A stretch of 64,000 nt of DNA from Streptomyces radiopugnans (lineage in GTDB: Bacteria; Actinomycetota; Actinomycetes; Streptomycetales; Streptomycetaceae): NCBI RefSeq assembly GCF_900110735.1, contig NZ_FOET01000006.1:124001-188000 (forward strand). Reading direction: 5' to 3'. Under the pieces are notes generated by a model that worked only from the letters and a program-made list of their open reading frames with translations, searched no databases and had not been told where the DNA came from. This document shows positions 1 to 11,505 of the stretch, piece after piece. Positions within the stretch are counted from its first letter, which is position 1. Each line of letters starts with the position of its first letter. Both the position numbers and the translations under genes were made by a program.

Positions 1-1
1 G

Positions 2-337
2 GTGCGCGCCGTGGTCGGGGGTTTCACCGGCTTCGTGCGGCGCCGCCGCGCCAACTACGTGGCCCTGGTGCGCGCCGGAGCCGGTGGGGACGATCTGGTG
101 GTGGAGGTGTTCGAGGACATCCGCGCCACACTGGCCGAGCGGATCCTGACGGCGCTGGGCGATCCCTCCCCCGACCCGCTGGTGCGGCTCGCGGTGCGCG
201 GCTGGCTGGCGATGGCGGAGGAGATGGCGATCGGGGCCGGGGAGGAGGTGGCGGCCGAGGAACTGGTGGGCTTCCTCGTGGACGGCCTCGGCCGGCTGCT
301 CGCACCACTGGGTGCGCCGCTCGTCCAGCCCCGCTGA
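2..337 (+). CDS. TetR-family regulator, C-terminal part (cut by window start)
   Basis: The open frame enters from the left edge and ends at a TGA at 335-337. The visible 111 residues are alpha-helical and look like the ligand-binding and dimerisation half of a TetR-family repressor, with an RRRRANY segment, then DPLVRLAVRGWLAMAEEM and a closing helix LVGFLVDGLGRLL. The DNA-binding N-terminus is outside the window, so the family call rests on the C-terminal half alone. It lies just upstream of and in line with the acyl-CoA dehydrogenase operon, with a TACTG-CT-CAGTA inverted repeat between them, which suggests it regulates that operon. The GTG at position 2 is probably internal, not the start. 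Confidence 0.6.
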   Translation: MRAVVGGFTGFVRRRRANYVALVRAGAGGDDLVVEVFEDIRATLAERILTALGDPSPDPLVRLAVRGWLAMAEEMAIGAGEEVAAEELVGFLVDGLGRLLAPLGAPLVQPR

Positions 338-397
338 CCGTCCCCACCCGCCGGGCGCGGGACGGAAGGTGATCCGGGCCACCCCGCGCCACCGCTA

Positions 398-427
398 TTG
401 AGTACTGCTCAGTATGTTGGCTACGCT
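398..427 (+). promoter_or_regulatory. Candidate promoter with TetR-type operator before the acyl-CoA dehydrogenase operon
   Basis: A perfect inverted repeat TACTG-CT-CAGTA occupies 403-414. It sits between a -35-like TTGAGT (398-403) and a -10-like TACGCT (422-427) with 18 bases between them. A repressor bound there would block RNA polymerase. This is a pattern reading; no binding data are visible. Confidence 0.45.
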
Positions 428-485
428 CGCCGTCGCAACGACACCGCCCCGGACGCCCCGGGCACCCTTCAGCAAGGAGCCGGCC

Positions 486-1700
486 GTGGACTTCGCCCAC
501 TCGCCGCGGGCTCGGGAGTACGTCGAGCGCGTCGCCGGGTTCGTCGACACCGAGATCATCCCCCGCGAACGCGAGTACCTCGGCGCCCTGCGCGGCCGGG
601 CCGACCGGTGGGCGGTCCCGCCGCTGGTCGGGGAGCTCAAGGCCAGGGCCCGCGAGCAGGGCCTGTGGAACCTCTTCCTGCCCGACACGCGCCACGGCGC
701 CGGGCTGGGCGTGGTGGAGTACGCGCCGGTGGCCGAGGTGATGGGCCGCTCCCTCATCGCGCCCGAGGTGTTCAACTGCAACGCCCCCGACACCGGCAAC
801 GCCGAGGTCCTGCTGCACCACGGCAGCGACGAGCAGCGCGAGCGGTGGCTGGAGCCCCTGCTGGACGGGCGCATCCGCTCGGCGTTCTGCATGACCGAGC
901 CGGAGGTAGCCTCCTCGGACGCCTCCAACATGGAGGCGACCGCCGTCCTGGACGGGGACGAGGTGGTGCTCGACGGGCGCAAGTGGTGGAGCACCGGAAT
1001 CGGGCACCCCGACTGCCGCTTCGTGATCTTCATGGGGCTGACGGACCCCGGCGCCCACCGCCACCGTCGGCACTCGATGGTGCTGGTGCCCCTGGACACC
1101 CCCGGGGTGCGGATCGAGCGGATGCTGCCGGTGCTCGGCTATCTGGACGAGCCCTACGGCCACGGCGAGGTGTCCTTCACCGGTGTGCGCCTGCCGAGCA
1201 GCGCGATCATCGGCGGGCCGGGCCGCGGCTTCGAGATCGCCCAGGGCAGGCTGGGCCCCGGCCGCATCCACCACTGCATGCGTCTGATCGGAATGGCCGA
1301 GCGCGCCCTGGAGCTGGCCTGCCGCCGTGCCGTCTCCCGCACCGCGTTCGGCAAGCCGCTGGCCAACCTCGGCGGCAACCGGGAGCGCATCGCCCGGGCC
1401 CGCATCGCGATCGACCGGGCACGCCTGCAGGTGCTCCACGCCGCGTGGCTGCTGGACACCGCCGGGCCACTCGGGGCCCTCGGGCAGCTCTCCCAGGTCA
1501 AGGCGGCCGTGCCCGCCATGGCGCAGGAGGTCGTCGACATGGCCGTCCAGCTGCACGGCGGGGCGGGACTGTCCGACGACACCCCGCTGGCCGGCTTCCT
1601 GGCCGCCGCCCGCGCGCTGCGCCTGGCCGACGGGCCCGACGAGGTGCACCTGGGCGTCGTCGCGAAGCTGGAGCTCTCCCGCCACCGGGAGCGGCCGTGA
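486..1700 (+). CDS. Acyl-CoA dehydrogenase, ACAD10/ACAD11-like
   Basis: Flavin-dependent acyl-CoA dehydrogenase of 404 residues. The GTG start at 486 is chosen because AAGGAG lies six bases upstream (474-479); an ATG at 414 would add 24 unconserved residues and overlap the promoter. TEPEVASSDASNME (from about residue 137), GRKWWSTG, GRLGPGRIHHCMR and LRLADGPDEVH follow the signature of the ACAD10/11 branch, whose human members carry an APH-type kinase domain on the same chain. Here the kinase is a separate gene two positions downstream. Known family members (LvaC of Pseudomonas, human ACAD11) act on phosphorylated 4-hydroxyacyl-CoA. The substrate here is inferred. Electrons would go to an ETF such as the one at 59.3-61.1 kb. 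Confidence 0.9.
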   Translation: MDFAHSPRAREYVERVAGFVDTEIIPREREYLGALRGRADRWAVPPLVGELKARAREQGLWNLFLPDTRHGAGLGVVEYAPVAEVMGRSLIAPEVFNCNAPDTGNAEVLLHHGSDEQRERWLEPLLDGRIRSAFCMTEPEVASSDASNMEATAVLDGDEVVLDGRKWWSTGIGHPDCRFVIFMGLTDPGAHRHRRHSMVLVPLDTPGVRIERMLPVLGYLDEPYGHGEVSFTGVRLPSSAIIGGPGRGFEIAQGRLGPGRIHHCMRLIGMAERALELACRRAVSRTAFGKPLANLGGNRERIARARIAIDRARLQVLHAAWLLDTAGPLGALGQLSQVKAAVPAMAQEVVDMAVQLHGGAGLSDDTPLAGFLAAARALRLADGPDEVHLGVVAKLELSRHRERP

Positions 1701-1794
1701 GCGGGGAGGCGACACCGGCCCGGCCCGCCGCCGCCGCGAAGGGCGCCGGGGGCAGGGCGGGGAACACGACGGAAGACACACAGGAGCACACGGC

Positions 1795-2547
1795 ATGAGC
1801 ACCCGCAAGAACATCCTCATCACCGGGGCCAGCGCCGGGCTGGGCGAGCAGATGGCCCGCGAGTTCGCCGCCAGGGGGCGCGACCTCGCCCTGTGCGCCC
1901 GCCGCACCGACCGCCTGGAGCGGCTGCGCGAGGAGCTGCTGGCCGCCCACCCCGGCATCACCGTCTCGGTACGCGCGCTGGACGTCAACGACCACGGCGC
2001 CGTCTTCGAGGTCTTCCGCGCCTTCCGCGCCGACCTGGGCTCCCTGGACCGGGTCGTGGTCAACGCCGGTCTGGGCAAGGGCCAACCGATCGGCACCGGG
2101 CGCTTCGACGCCAACCTCCAGACCGCGCAGACCAACTTCACCGCCGCGCTCGCCCAGTGCGAAGCCGCCGTGGAGGTCTTCCGCGACCAGGGGGCCGGCC
2201 ATCTGGTCGTCGTCTCCTCGATGAGCGCCATGCGCGGCCTGCCCCGCAACCTCACCACGTACGCGGCCAGCAAGGCCGGCGTCGCGGCCCTCGCCGAGGG
2301 CATCCGCGCCGAGCTGCTGCGCACCCCGATCAAGGTCACCACCCTCTTCCCCGGCTACATCGCCTCCGAGATGAGCGGGTCGGCGGGCCGGACGCCGCTG
2401 ATGGTCTCCACCGAGAAGGGGGTGCGCGCCATGGTGAAGGCCATCGAGGCCGAACGCGCCCAGGCGAAGGTGCCCGCCTGGCCCTGGGTGCCCATGGGCT
2501 TCGCCATGCGCCGGCTGCCCCTGGGCGTCGTGGCGAGGATGAGCTGA
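1795..2547 (+). CDS. Short-chain dehydrogenase/reductase (SDR)
   Basis: Classical SDR of 250 residues. The Rossmann motif TGASAGLG lies near residues 9-16, the NAG motif (VVNAGLG) near residue 90, the catalytic serine in VVSSMSAMRG and the Tyr-X3-Lys pair in TYAASKAG. The ATG at 1795 follows CAGGAG with normal spacing. It sits between the acyl-CoA dehydrogenase (94-base gap) and the kinase (one-base gap), so the three genes are one transcription unit. In the levulinate pathway of Pseudomonas an SDR (LvaD) interconverts 4-keto- and 4-hydroxyacyl-CoA; a similar job is plausible here but inferred. Substrate cannot be read from sequence. Confidence 0.88.
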   Translation: MSTRKNILITGASAGLGEQMAREFAARGRDLALCARRTDRLERLREELLAAHPGITVSVRALDVNDHGAVFEVFRAFRADLGSLDRVVVNAGLGKGQPIGTGRFDANLQTAQTNFTAALAQCEAAVEVFRDQGAGHLVVVSSMSAMRGLPRNLTTYAASKAGVAALAEGIRAELLRTPIKVTTLFPGYIASEMSGSAGRTPLMVSTEKGVRAMVKAIEAERAQAKVPAWPWVPMGFAMRRLPLGVVARMS

Positions 2548-2548
2548 G

Positions 2549-3649
2549 ATGAGCCGCTCCCCCGCCTCCCCCGAACCCCCCGGCCCGCCCGCCTCCCGGT
2601 CCGGCCGGCGTGCCGTACGCGCCGAGGACGCCTTCGACGTCGCCCGGGTGGACGCCTGGCTCAAGGAGCGGCTGGACGGCCTCACCGGCACCCCGGAGGT
2701 CACCCAGTTCTCCGGCGGCGCCTCCAACCTCACCTACCTGCTGCGCTATCCGGGCGCCGAGCTGGTGCTGCGCCGCCCGCCGGCCGGGCGCAAGGCCTCC
2801 TCGGCGCACGACATGGCCCGCGAGTACCGCGTGCAGGAGCGGTTGCGGCCGGTCTTCCCGTACGTGCCGGCCGTGCGCGCCCTGTGCCGGGATCCGGAGG
2901 TCATCGGCGGCGACTTCTACGTCATGGACCGCGTGCCCGGTCTGATCCTGCGCGGCCGCCTCCCCGAGGGCCTGACGCTGGACCGTGCGCGGGCGCGCCG
3001 GCTCTCGGAGACCTTCGTCGACACCCTCGCCGACCTCCACCGCGTGGACGCCCGGGCCGCCGGCCTGGGCGACCTGGGCAGGGGGACGGGGTACGTCCGG
3101 CGCCAGGTGGAGGGCTGGACCCGCCGCTACGCCCAGGCCCGCACCTGGAACACCCCGCGCTTCGGCAGGGTGACGTCCTGGCTCGCCGACAACCGGCCCG
3201 ACGACGTGGCCACCTGTGTGATCCACAACGACTGGCGGCTGGACAACATCGTCCTGGACCCCGGGGACCTGCGTGTGACCGGTGTCCTGGACTGGGAGAT
3301 GGCCACCCTCGGCGACCCGCTGATGGACCTGGGCAGCGCGCTCGCCTACTGGGTACAGGCCGACGACGACCGGATCGCGCGGGCCACCCGGCGCCAGCCC
3401 AGCCACCTGCCCGGCATGCTCACCCGCGCCGAGATCGTCGAGCGCTACCGCGAGCGCACCGGGCTGCCGGTCGGCGACTGGACCTTCTACGAGGTCTTCG
3501 GCCTGTTCCGGCTGGCCGCGATCGCCCAGCAGATCTACTACCGCTACCACCACGGGCAGACCCGCAACCCGGCGTTCCGGAACCTGTGGCTGGCGGTGCA
3601 CTACCTCGACCGGCGCTGCCGCCGCGCCATCGCCCGGGCGGGCCGCTGA
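2549..3649 (+). CDS. APH-fold phosphotransferase, ACAD10/11 kinase-domain type
   Basis: Protein-kinase-like phosphotransferase of 366 residues in the aminoglycoside-phosphotransferase fold. It has the catalytic loop VIHNDWRLDNIVLD (about residues 225-238) and the metal-binding VLDWEMATLGDPLMDLG that follows. Residues 50-75 (FSGGASNLTYLL, LVLRRPPAG) match the N-lobe of the ACAD10/11 kinase domain rather than an antibiotic-resistance enzyme. Its ATG is one base after the SDR stop, which indicates translational coupling. LvaA-type relatives phosphorylate the 4-hydroxyl of 4-hydroxyacyl-CoA, and the partner dehydrogenase then removes the phosphate. Generic annotation as an aminoglycoside kinase would probably be wrong. 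Confidence 0.85.
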   Translation: MSRSPASPEPPGPPASRSGRRAVRAEDAFDVARVDAWLKERLDGLTGTPEVTQFSGGASNLTYLLRYPGAELVLRRPPAGRKASSAHDMAREYRVQERLRPVFPYVPAVRALCRDPEVIGGDFYVMDRVPGLILRGRLPEGLTLDRARARRLSETFVDTLADLHRVDARAAGLGDLGRGTGYVRRQVEGWTRRYAQARTWNTPRFGRVTSWLADNRPDDVATCVIHNDWRLDNIVLDPGDLRVTGVLDWEMATLGDPLMDLGSALAYWVQADDDRIARATRRQPSHLPGMLTRAEIVERYRERTGLPVGDWTFYEVFGLFRLAAIAQQIYYRYHHGQTRNPAFRNLWLAVHYLDRRCRRAIARAGR

Positions 3650-3716
3650 GCGGCGGCCGCGGGTCCCGGCAGCACGGCGAGCAGTTCGACGGCACTTCGA
3701 CGGCAGGAGGGCAGCG

Positions 3717-4439
3717 ATGCCGGTCATCCATCTGGTCCGCCACGGCCAGGCCACGTTCGGCGCCGACACGGCCGAGGGGTACGACGTGCTGTCGGACCTC
3801 GGGCGCAGGCAGGCGGAGGTCGCCGGGGCCGAGCTGGCCCGGCGCGCGCCGCGCGATCCGGTCGTGGTCTGCGGCACCCTGGCCCGGCAGCGCGACACGG
3901 CGGAGATCATCGTGAGGACCGCCGGGCTGCGCGGGGCGCCGCGCACCGATCCGCGGTGGAACGAGTACGACCACATCGACCTCGTCGGACGCTACGGCGG
4001 CTCCGTCCCGCAGGGCCTGTCCGCCGACACCTCCACCGAAGCATCCACCGACGTCCCCGCCGGCTCGCGCGCCGCCTCGCGCGGTGGTTCGCGAGGCGTG
4101 CAGGCGGTCCTCGACCGGGCCCTCGAAGCGTGGATGGCGGACACGGGCGAGGGCGGCTGGCAGCGGTTCGCCTCCGGCGCCGCCGGCGCGCTGCGGGAGC
4201 TGGCCGCCGGACTCGGGCCCGGGCGCGACGCGGTGGTGGTCACCTCCGGCGGGGTGCTGGCGGCCCTGTGCGGGGGGCTGCTGTCCGCGCCGCCCGCCGG
4301 GGTCGTGGCGCTGAACCGGGTCGCCGTCAACGCGGCGATCACCACCCTCGCGGCAGGCTCCTCCGGCATCAGCCTGCTGGCCTTCAACGACCATGCGCAC
4401 TTCACCGGGGACCGGCGCGCGCTGCTCACCTACCGCTGA
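3717..4439 (+). CDS. Histidine phosphatase (phosphoglycerate-mutase) superfamily protein with altered second motif
   Basis: A 240-residue protein beginning MPVIHLVRHGQATFG, so the catalytic LVRHG motif (Arg8, His9, Gly10) is intact. The C-terminal motif that normally carries the second catalytic histidine (HGG) reads VVVTSGGVLAAL here, with Ser in place of His. It may therefore be a specialised or weak phosphatase. An AGGAGG-type site precedes the ATG at 3717. It is the fourth gene of the operon with the dehydrogenase and kinase. A phosphatase could recycle or proofread the phospho-intermediate, but that is inference. A low-complexity Ser/Thr/Ala-rich insert lies at about residues 100-123. 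Confidence 0.82.
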   Translation: MPVIHLVRHGQATFGADTAEGYDVLSDLGRRQAEVAGAELARRAPRDPVVVCGTLARQRDTAEIIVRTAGLRGAPRTDPRWNEYDHIDLVGRYGGSVPQGLSADTSTEASTDVPAGSRAASRGGSRGVQAVLDRALEAWMADTGEGGWQRFASGAAGALRELAAGLGPGRDAVVVTSGGVLAALCGGLLSAPPAGVVALNRVAVNAAITTLAAGSSGISLLAFNDHAHFTGDRRALLTYR

Positions 4440-4487
4440 CCCGCCGCTCCCCGATCGTCCGCTCTCCCGGAAGGAATCCCCGTCCCC

Positions 4488-5462
4488 ATGCGCGCAGTAC
4501 AGGTGGTGTCCCTGGACGGCCCCGGCGCCGTACGGGTCGCCGACACCGGCGACCCGCGGCCGGCTCCGGGCCAGGTGCTCGTCGACGTCCACGCCGCGGG
4601 CGTCACCTACCCGGACGTCCTGCTGACCCGCGGGCAGTACCAGCTCAGGCCCGAGCCGCCGTTCGTGCCCGGCTCGGAGGTGGCCGGCACCGTCCGCAGC
4701 GCCCCCGAGGGCAGCGGCCTGGCGCCGGGCGACCGGGTGGCCGCCTTCCCCGGTTTCGGGGGTTTCGCGGAACGGGTGGCGGCCGACCCGTCGGTCGTCT
4801 TCCCGCTGCCGGAGCGGCTGTCGTTCACGGCCGGCGCCGGGGTGCCGATGAACTACCTGACGGTCCACTTCGCGCTGGCCCGCCGGGGGCGGCTGCGCGC
4901 GGGCGAGACGGTGCTGGTGCACGGGGCCGCGGGCGGCGTGGGCACGGCGGCGGTGCAGCTGGCGCGCGCCCTGGGGGCGCGGGTGATCGCGGTGGTCTCC
5001 ACCGAGGCCAAGGCGGAGGTCGCCCGCCGGGCCGGGGCCCACGAGACGGTGCTCGCCGAGGGATTCCGGCAGTCGGTGGCGGAGCTGACCGGAGGGCGGG
5101 GCGCCGACGTCGTCCTCGACCCGGTCGGCGGGGACCGCTTCACCGACTCGCTGCGCAGCCTCGCCCCGGAGGGACGCCTGCTGGTGGTCGGCTTCACGGG
5201 CGGGGAGATCCCCACCGTGAAGGTCAACCGGCTGCTGCTGAACAACATCGAGGTCGTCGGGGTGGGCTGGGGCGCCTTCTGGCTGCCCCGGCCGGAGTAC
5301 CTGCGCGAGCAGTGGGAGGAGATCCTGCCCCATCTGGAGAGCGGTGCGCTCGACCCGCTGGTCGGCTCCGTCCACCCCCTGGAGGGGGCCGCGGACGCGC
5401 TGCGCGAGCTCGACGGGCGCGGCGCGGCGGGCAAGGTCGTCCTGCGGGTGCGGGAGGACTGA
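4488..5462 (+). CDS. Zinc-free medium-chain NADPH:quinone oxidoreductase
   Basis: Medium-chain dehydrogenase/reductase of 324 residues, QOR branch. The N-terminal catalytic domain has VHAAGVTYPDVLLTRG and lacks the zinc-binding cysteines of alcohol dehydrogenases. The cofactor site GAAGGVGTAAVQLARALGA lies at about residues 142-160. GGAAG-type ribosome binding sequence precedes the ATG at 4488, 48 bases after the phosphatase stop, so it probably ends the operon. Family members reduce quinones or 2-alkenoyl compounds with NADPH. In this operon it may act on an enoyl intermediate, but the substrate is unknown. Confidence 0.87.
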   Translation: MRAVQVVSLDGPGAVRVADTGDPRPAPGQVLVDVHAAGVTYPDVLLTRGQYQLRPEPPFVPGSEVAGTVRSAPEGSGLAPGDRVAAFPGFGGFAERVAADPSVVFPLPERLSFTAGAGVPMNYLTVHFALARRGRLRAGETVLVHGAAGGVGTAAVQLARALGARVIAVVSTEAKAEVARRAGAHETVLAEGFRQSVAELTGGRGADVVLDPVGGDRFTDSLRSLAPEGRLLVVGFTGGEIPTVKVNRLLLNNIEVVGVGWGAFWLPRPEYLREQWEEILPHLESGALDPLVGSVHPLEGAADALRELDGRGAAGKVVLRVRED

Positions 5463-5544
5463 GCGCACGGACGGAGTGAGCGCACGGGCGGGCCGGGCGT
5501 ACCGGCGGCGCCCGCCGGGCTCACGCCCCCGGGGGATACGGAAG

Positions 5545-5581
5545 GCCGCCCCGGCCGGACGAGGAGTCCGGCCGGGGCGGC
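5545..5581. terminator. Strong hairpin between convergent genes
   Basis: Perfect 16-bp stem (5545-5560 with 5566-5581) around a five-base loop, between the converging oxidoreductase and isocitrate dehydrogenase genes. A second 9-bp stem (5592-5600 with 5616-5624) follows. No T-run is present, as is usual for Streptomyces. It probably ends transcription from both sides. Confidence 0.7.
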
Positions 5582-5630
5582 GTCACGGGAAGGGCGCGGG
5601 TGCGGAGGAACAGCCCCCGCGCCCGCCGTG

Positions 5631-9319
<3,689 letters not shown>

Positions 9320-9349
9320 CCCCCACCATGGGCGGCGAAGGCCAGGCCA

Positions 9350-9378
9350 CATAAACACAGGGAATTCGCGGAAGACAA
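9350..9378 (-). promoter_or_regulatory. Possible promoter for the riboswitch transcript
   Basis: On the minus strand TTGTCT (9373-9378) is followed after 17 bases by TTTATG (9350-9355). This would start RNA just ahead of the riboswitch. The -10 box is a poor match, so the call is tentative. Confidence 0.35.
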
Positions 9379-9750
9379 GGTGCCGGAAATCCGACGACCC
9401 CTCACTTTGTCACCGATCCGACAAACACGGCCGCCGTGCGTGTCCGGCAACCGGCCGGACACCGGAGCGCGGAGGGCGGCACACGCGTCAAAACGCTTTC
9501 CGGCCAGGAATTTCGGCCGTCGGCAATTAAGGATCTCGGCGGCGGGCACACGGGGAGCACGGAGGTGTGATTCCCGGCACACTCCCCCAACAGCCCGGCC
9601 GTTATGGGGCGTTGTTCACGACAACAGCCCTTGGCGAACATAGCGGCCATAAATGCTCGTCCGGGGTTTTTGGCATGAATGGCCGGTTGGGTATTCCGTA
9701 GGCGTTTTGCCGTCTTTCCGGCGCGGTCGCGGGGCGGAGGCGGACAGCGG
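9379..9750. other. Intergenic region without a recognisable gene
   Basis: About 370 bases between the riboswitch promoter and the next hairpin. Base composition is more AT-rich than the neighbours and the open frames across it show no recognisable protein or ribosome binding site. It may hold further upstream control elements of the rpf-like gene. Confidence 0.5.
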
Positions 9751-9788
9751 AAGCGGCTCCTCGCACGAGGACGCGCGAGGAGCCGCTT
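9751..9788. terminator. Hairpin after the zinc-ribbon gene
   Basis: A 14-bp perfect stem (9751-9764 with 9775-9788) with a ten-base loop, about 30 bases past the stop of the small zinc-ribbon gene on the minus strand. It is the likely end of the alcohol dehydrogenase/zinc-ribbon transcript. Confidence 0.65.
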
Positions 9789-9817
9789 TCGTTGCGCGGC
9801 CCGTTCAGGCCGCCGCC

Positions 9818-9979
9818 TCAGGACTTGTTGCCCGGTTCGTGGCGCCGGGTCTCGAACTCGGTGTGTCCGTTGGGACAGCGGGGAATCTCCTCCCCCTGCT
9901 CGGCATGGACCTTCTCCGAGCACTGGGCGCAGTAGAAGTCGCCGGTCTTCTGTGCCTTCTCTCCCGCGTGCGCCGCCAT
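9818..9979 (-). CDS. Small zinc-ribbon protein, 53 residues
   Basis: A short gene of 53 residues starting MAAHAGEKAQKTGDFYCAQC. It has a CAQC pair (Cys17, Cys20) and a later CPNGH (Cys35, His39) that could bind one zinc ion. An excellent AGGAGG site lies eight bases before the ATG at 9979, inside the last codons and stop region of the alcohol dehydrogenase gene (which ends at 9985), so the two are probably translationally linked. A zinc ribbon of this size often binds nucleic acid or a partner protein; its role is unknown. It could help the zinc-dependent dehydrogenase, but nothing shows that directly. Confidence 0.82.
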   Translation of the reverse strand: MAAHAGEKAQKTGDFYCAQCSEKVHAEQGEEIPRCPNGHTEFETRRHEPGNKS

Positions 9980-9984
9980 CGCGC

Positions 9985-11283
9985 TCACCTCCTCTCCGTC
10001 TCTCCGGTTCCCGCGGTGGTGGCCGCGCCGGTACCGGCCGCCTCACCGAGGCCGGGGGCGACCGAGCCGCGGCCGTCCACGCCGAGGGCCACCTTCGTCC
10101 AGCCCGACTCCCGGCGGTCGAACGTCCGGTACGCCTCGACCGCGTCCGCGACCTCGGCCCAGCGGGTCAGCAGCGGGGTGGGGTCCAGTTCGCCGGAGGC
10201 GACCATGGACACCAGGCGGGGCAGGTAGCGGCGGTGGTTGCAGTTGCCCATCCGCAGGGTGAGGTTCTTCATGAACGCCTCGCCGAACGGATAGTGCTCC
10301 ACCTGCGGCGGATAGACCCCGATGGTGCCGACGGTGCCGGCCTTGGCCGCCATCCGCACCGCCCAGCGGGCCGCCAGCGACGGCGCGTCGCCGGGGACCC
10401 AGGTGTCGCCGTCGGGCCGCTGCTCGGGGGCGACCTCGTCGCGCTCGCGGTCGAACTCCTCCGCCTGCCCGGCCAGGGCCTCGGCGGCCGGGCCGCGGGC
10501 GGGGCGCTGCGCGTCGACGCCGACCGCGTCGACCACCCGGTCCACGCCGATGCCGCCGGTCAGGTCCAGGACCGCCTCGACGGGTTCCTCGGCGTTGAAG
10601 TCGACCGTCTCGGCGTGCTGGTCGCGGGCCAGGTCCAGGCGGTCGGCAACGCCGTCCACCACGATGATCCGCCCGGCGCCCTGCAGCCGGGCGCAGGCGA
10701 TCGCGGACTGGCCCACGGGACCGGCACCGAGGATCGCGACCGTGTCGCCGGAGCCGATCTCGGCCAGCCGCGCGCCGAACCACGCCGTGGGGTAGATGTC
10801 GGACAGCAGGATCGCCTGGGCGTCGTCGACGGTGTCCGGCAGCGGCACCAGCCCGACGTGGGCGTACGGGATCCGGGCGTACTCCGCCTGCAGTCCGTCC
10901 AGGCCGCCGGCGGCCTCGGGGCCGCCGAAGAACACCGTGCCCGCCCGCTTCCCGCCGGGGTTGGCGTTGTCGCACTGGGCGTAGTAGCCGGCCCGGCAGT
11001 AGCTGCACGTCCCGCAGGCGACCGTGGAGGGCACCACCACCCGGTCGCCCGGGCGGAAGTTCCGCACGCCCGCGCCGACCTCCTCCACGATCCCGACGGC
11101 CTCGTGGCCCAGGATTCGCCCCTCCTTCATGCCCGGCATCGTGCCGCGCACGAAGTGCAGGTCGGTCCCGCAGATCGCCGACGAGGTGATCCGCACGATC
11201 GCGTCGTACGGTTCGTGGATCTTCGGTTCCGGTACGTCGTCCACGCGGATGTCGCCCACACCGTGCCACACGACGGCCTTCAT
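9985..11283 (-). CDS. Zinc-dependent alcohol/formaldehyde dehydrogenase, FdhA-like
   Basis: Medium-chain zinc dehydrogenase of 432 residues. The catalytic zinc ligands are visible in SAICGTDLHFVRG and GHEAVGIVEEVG, the structural zinc cysteines in CGTCSYCRAGYYAQC, and the NAD site in AILGAGPVGQSAI followed by Asp. An insert before VGTIGVYPP and the overall length fit glutathione-independent formaldehyde-dehydrogenase-type enzymes rather than simple ethanol dehydrogenases. The ATG at 11283 has GAAGGGG upstream. It is cotranscribed with the zinc-ribbon gene. Aldehyde detoxification is likely; the exact substrate is not readable. Confidence 0.88.
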   Translation of the reverse strand: MKAVVWHGVGDIRVDDVPEPKIHEPYDAIVRITSSAICGTDLHFVRGTMPGMKEGRILGHEAVGIVEEVGAGVRNFRPGDRVVVPSTVACGTCSYCRAGYYAQCDNANPGGKRAGTVFFGGPEAAGGLDGLQAEYARIPYAHVGLVPLPDTVDDAQAILLSDIYPTAWFGARLAEIGSGDTVAILGAGPVGQSAIACARLQGAGRIIVVDGVADRLDLARDQHAETVDFNAEEPVEAVLDLTGGIGVDRVVDAVGVDAQRPARGPAAEALAGQAEEFDRERDEVAPEQRPDGDTWVPGDAPSLAARWAVRMAAKAGTVGTIGVYPPQVEHYPFGEAFMKNLTLRMGNCNHRRYLPRLVSMVASGELDPTPLLTRWAEVADAVEAYRTFDRRESGWTKVALGVDGRGSVAPGLGEAAGTGAATTAGTGETERR

Positions 11284-11505
11284 CAGCACGCACCCCTTCG
11301 CAGGTCGGTCGCGTTCGTCCGAACGGGTCGCGGGTGCCCGGGGCCCGCCACCGGAAACAGCGGACACCCCTTCCGCAAACCGCACGCCGCGCGCCGCGGG
11401 AGGGGTGTTACGCCGCCCGCCCCGGGGTACCGCGGACCGGGCACCGGCAGCCGGGCGGGCCGGGGCCCGCCCGCAGGCACCCGCGCGACCAGGGAGAGCA
11501 CGGCG

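Noticed and set aside
24-2342. 772-residue minus-strand open frame opposite the acyl-CoA dehydrogenase and SDR genes
   Set aside because: Low-complexity Arg/Pro/Ala/Gly sequence with no family resemblance; an antisense shadow produced by high third-position GC.
2549-3649. Aminoglycoside-resistance kinase call
   Set aside because: The N-lobe and operon context match the ACAD10/11 kinase domain instead.
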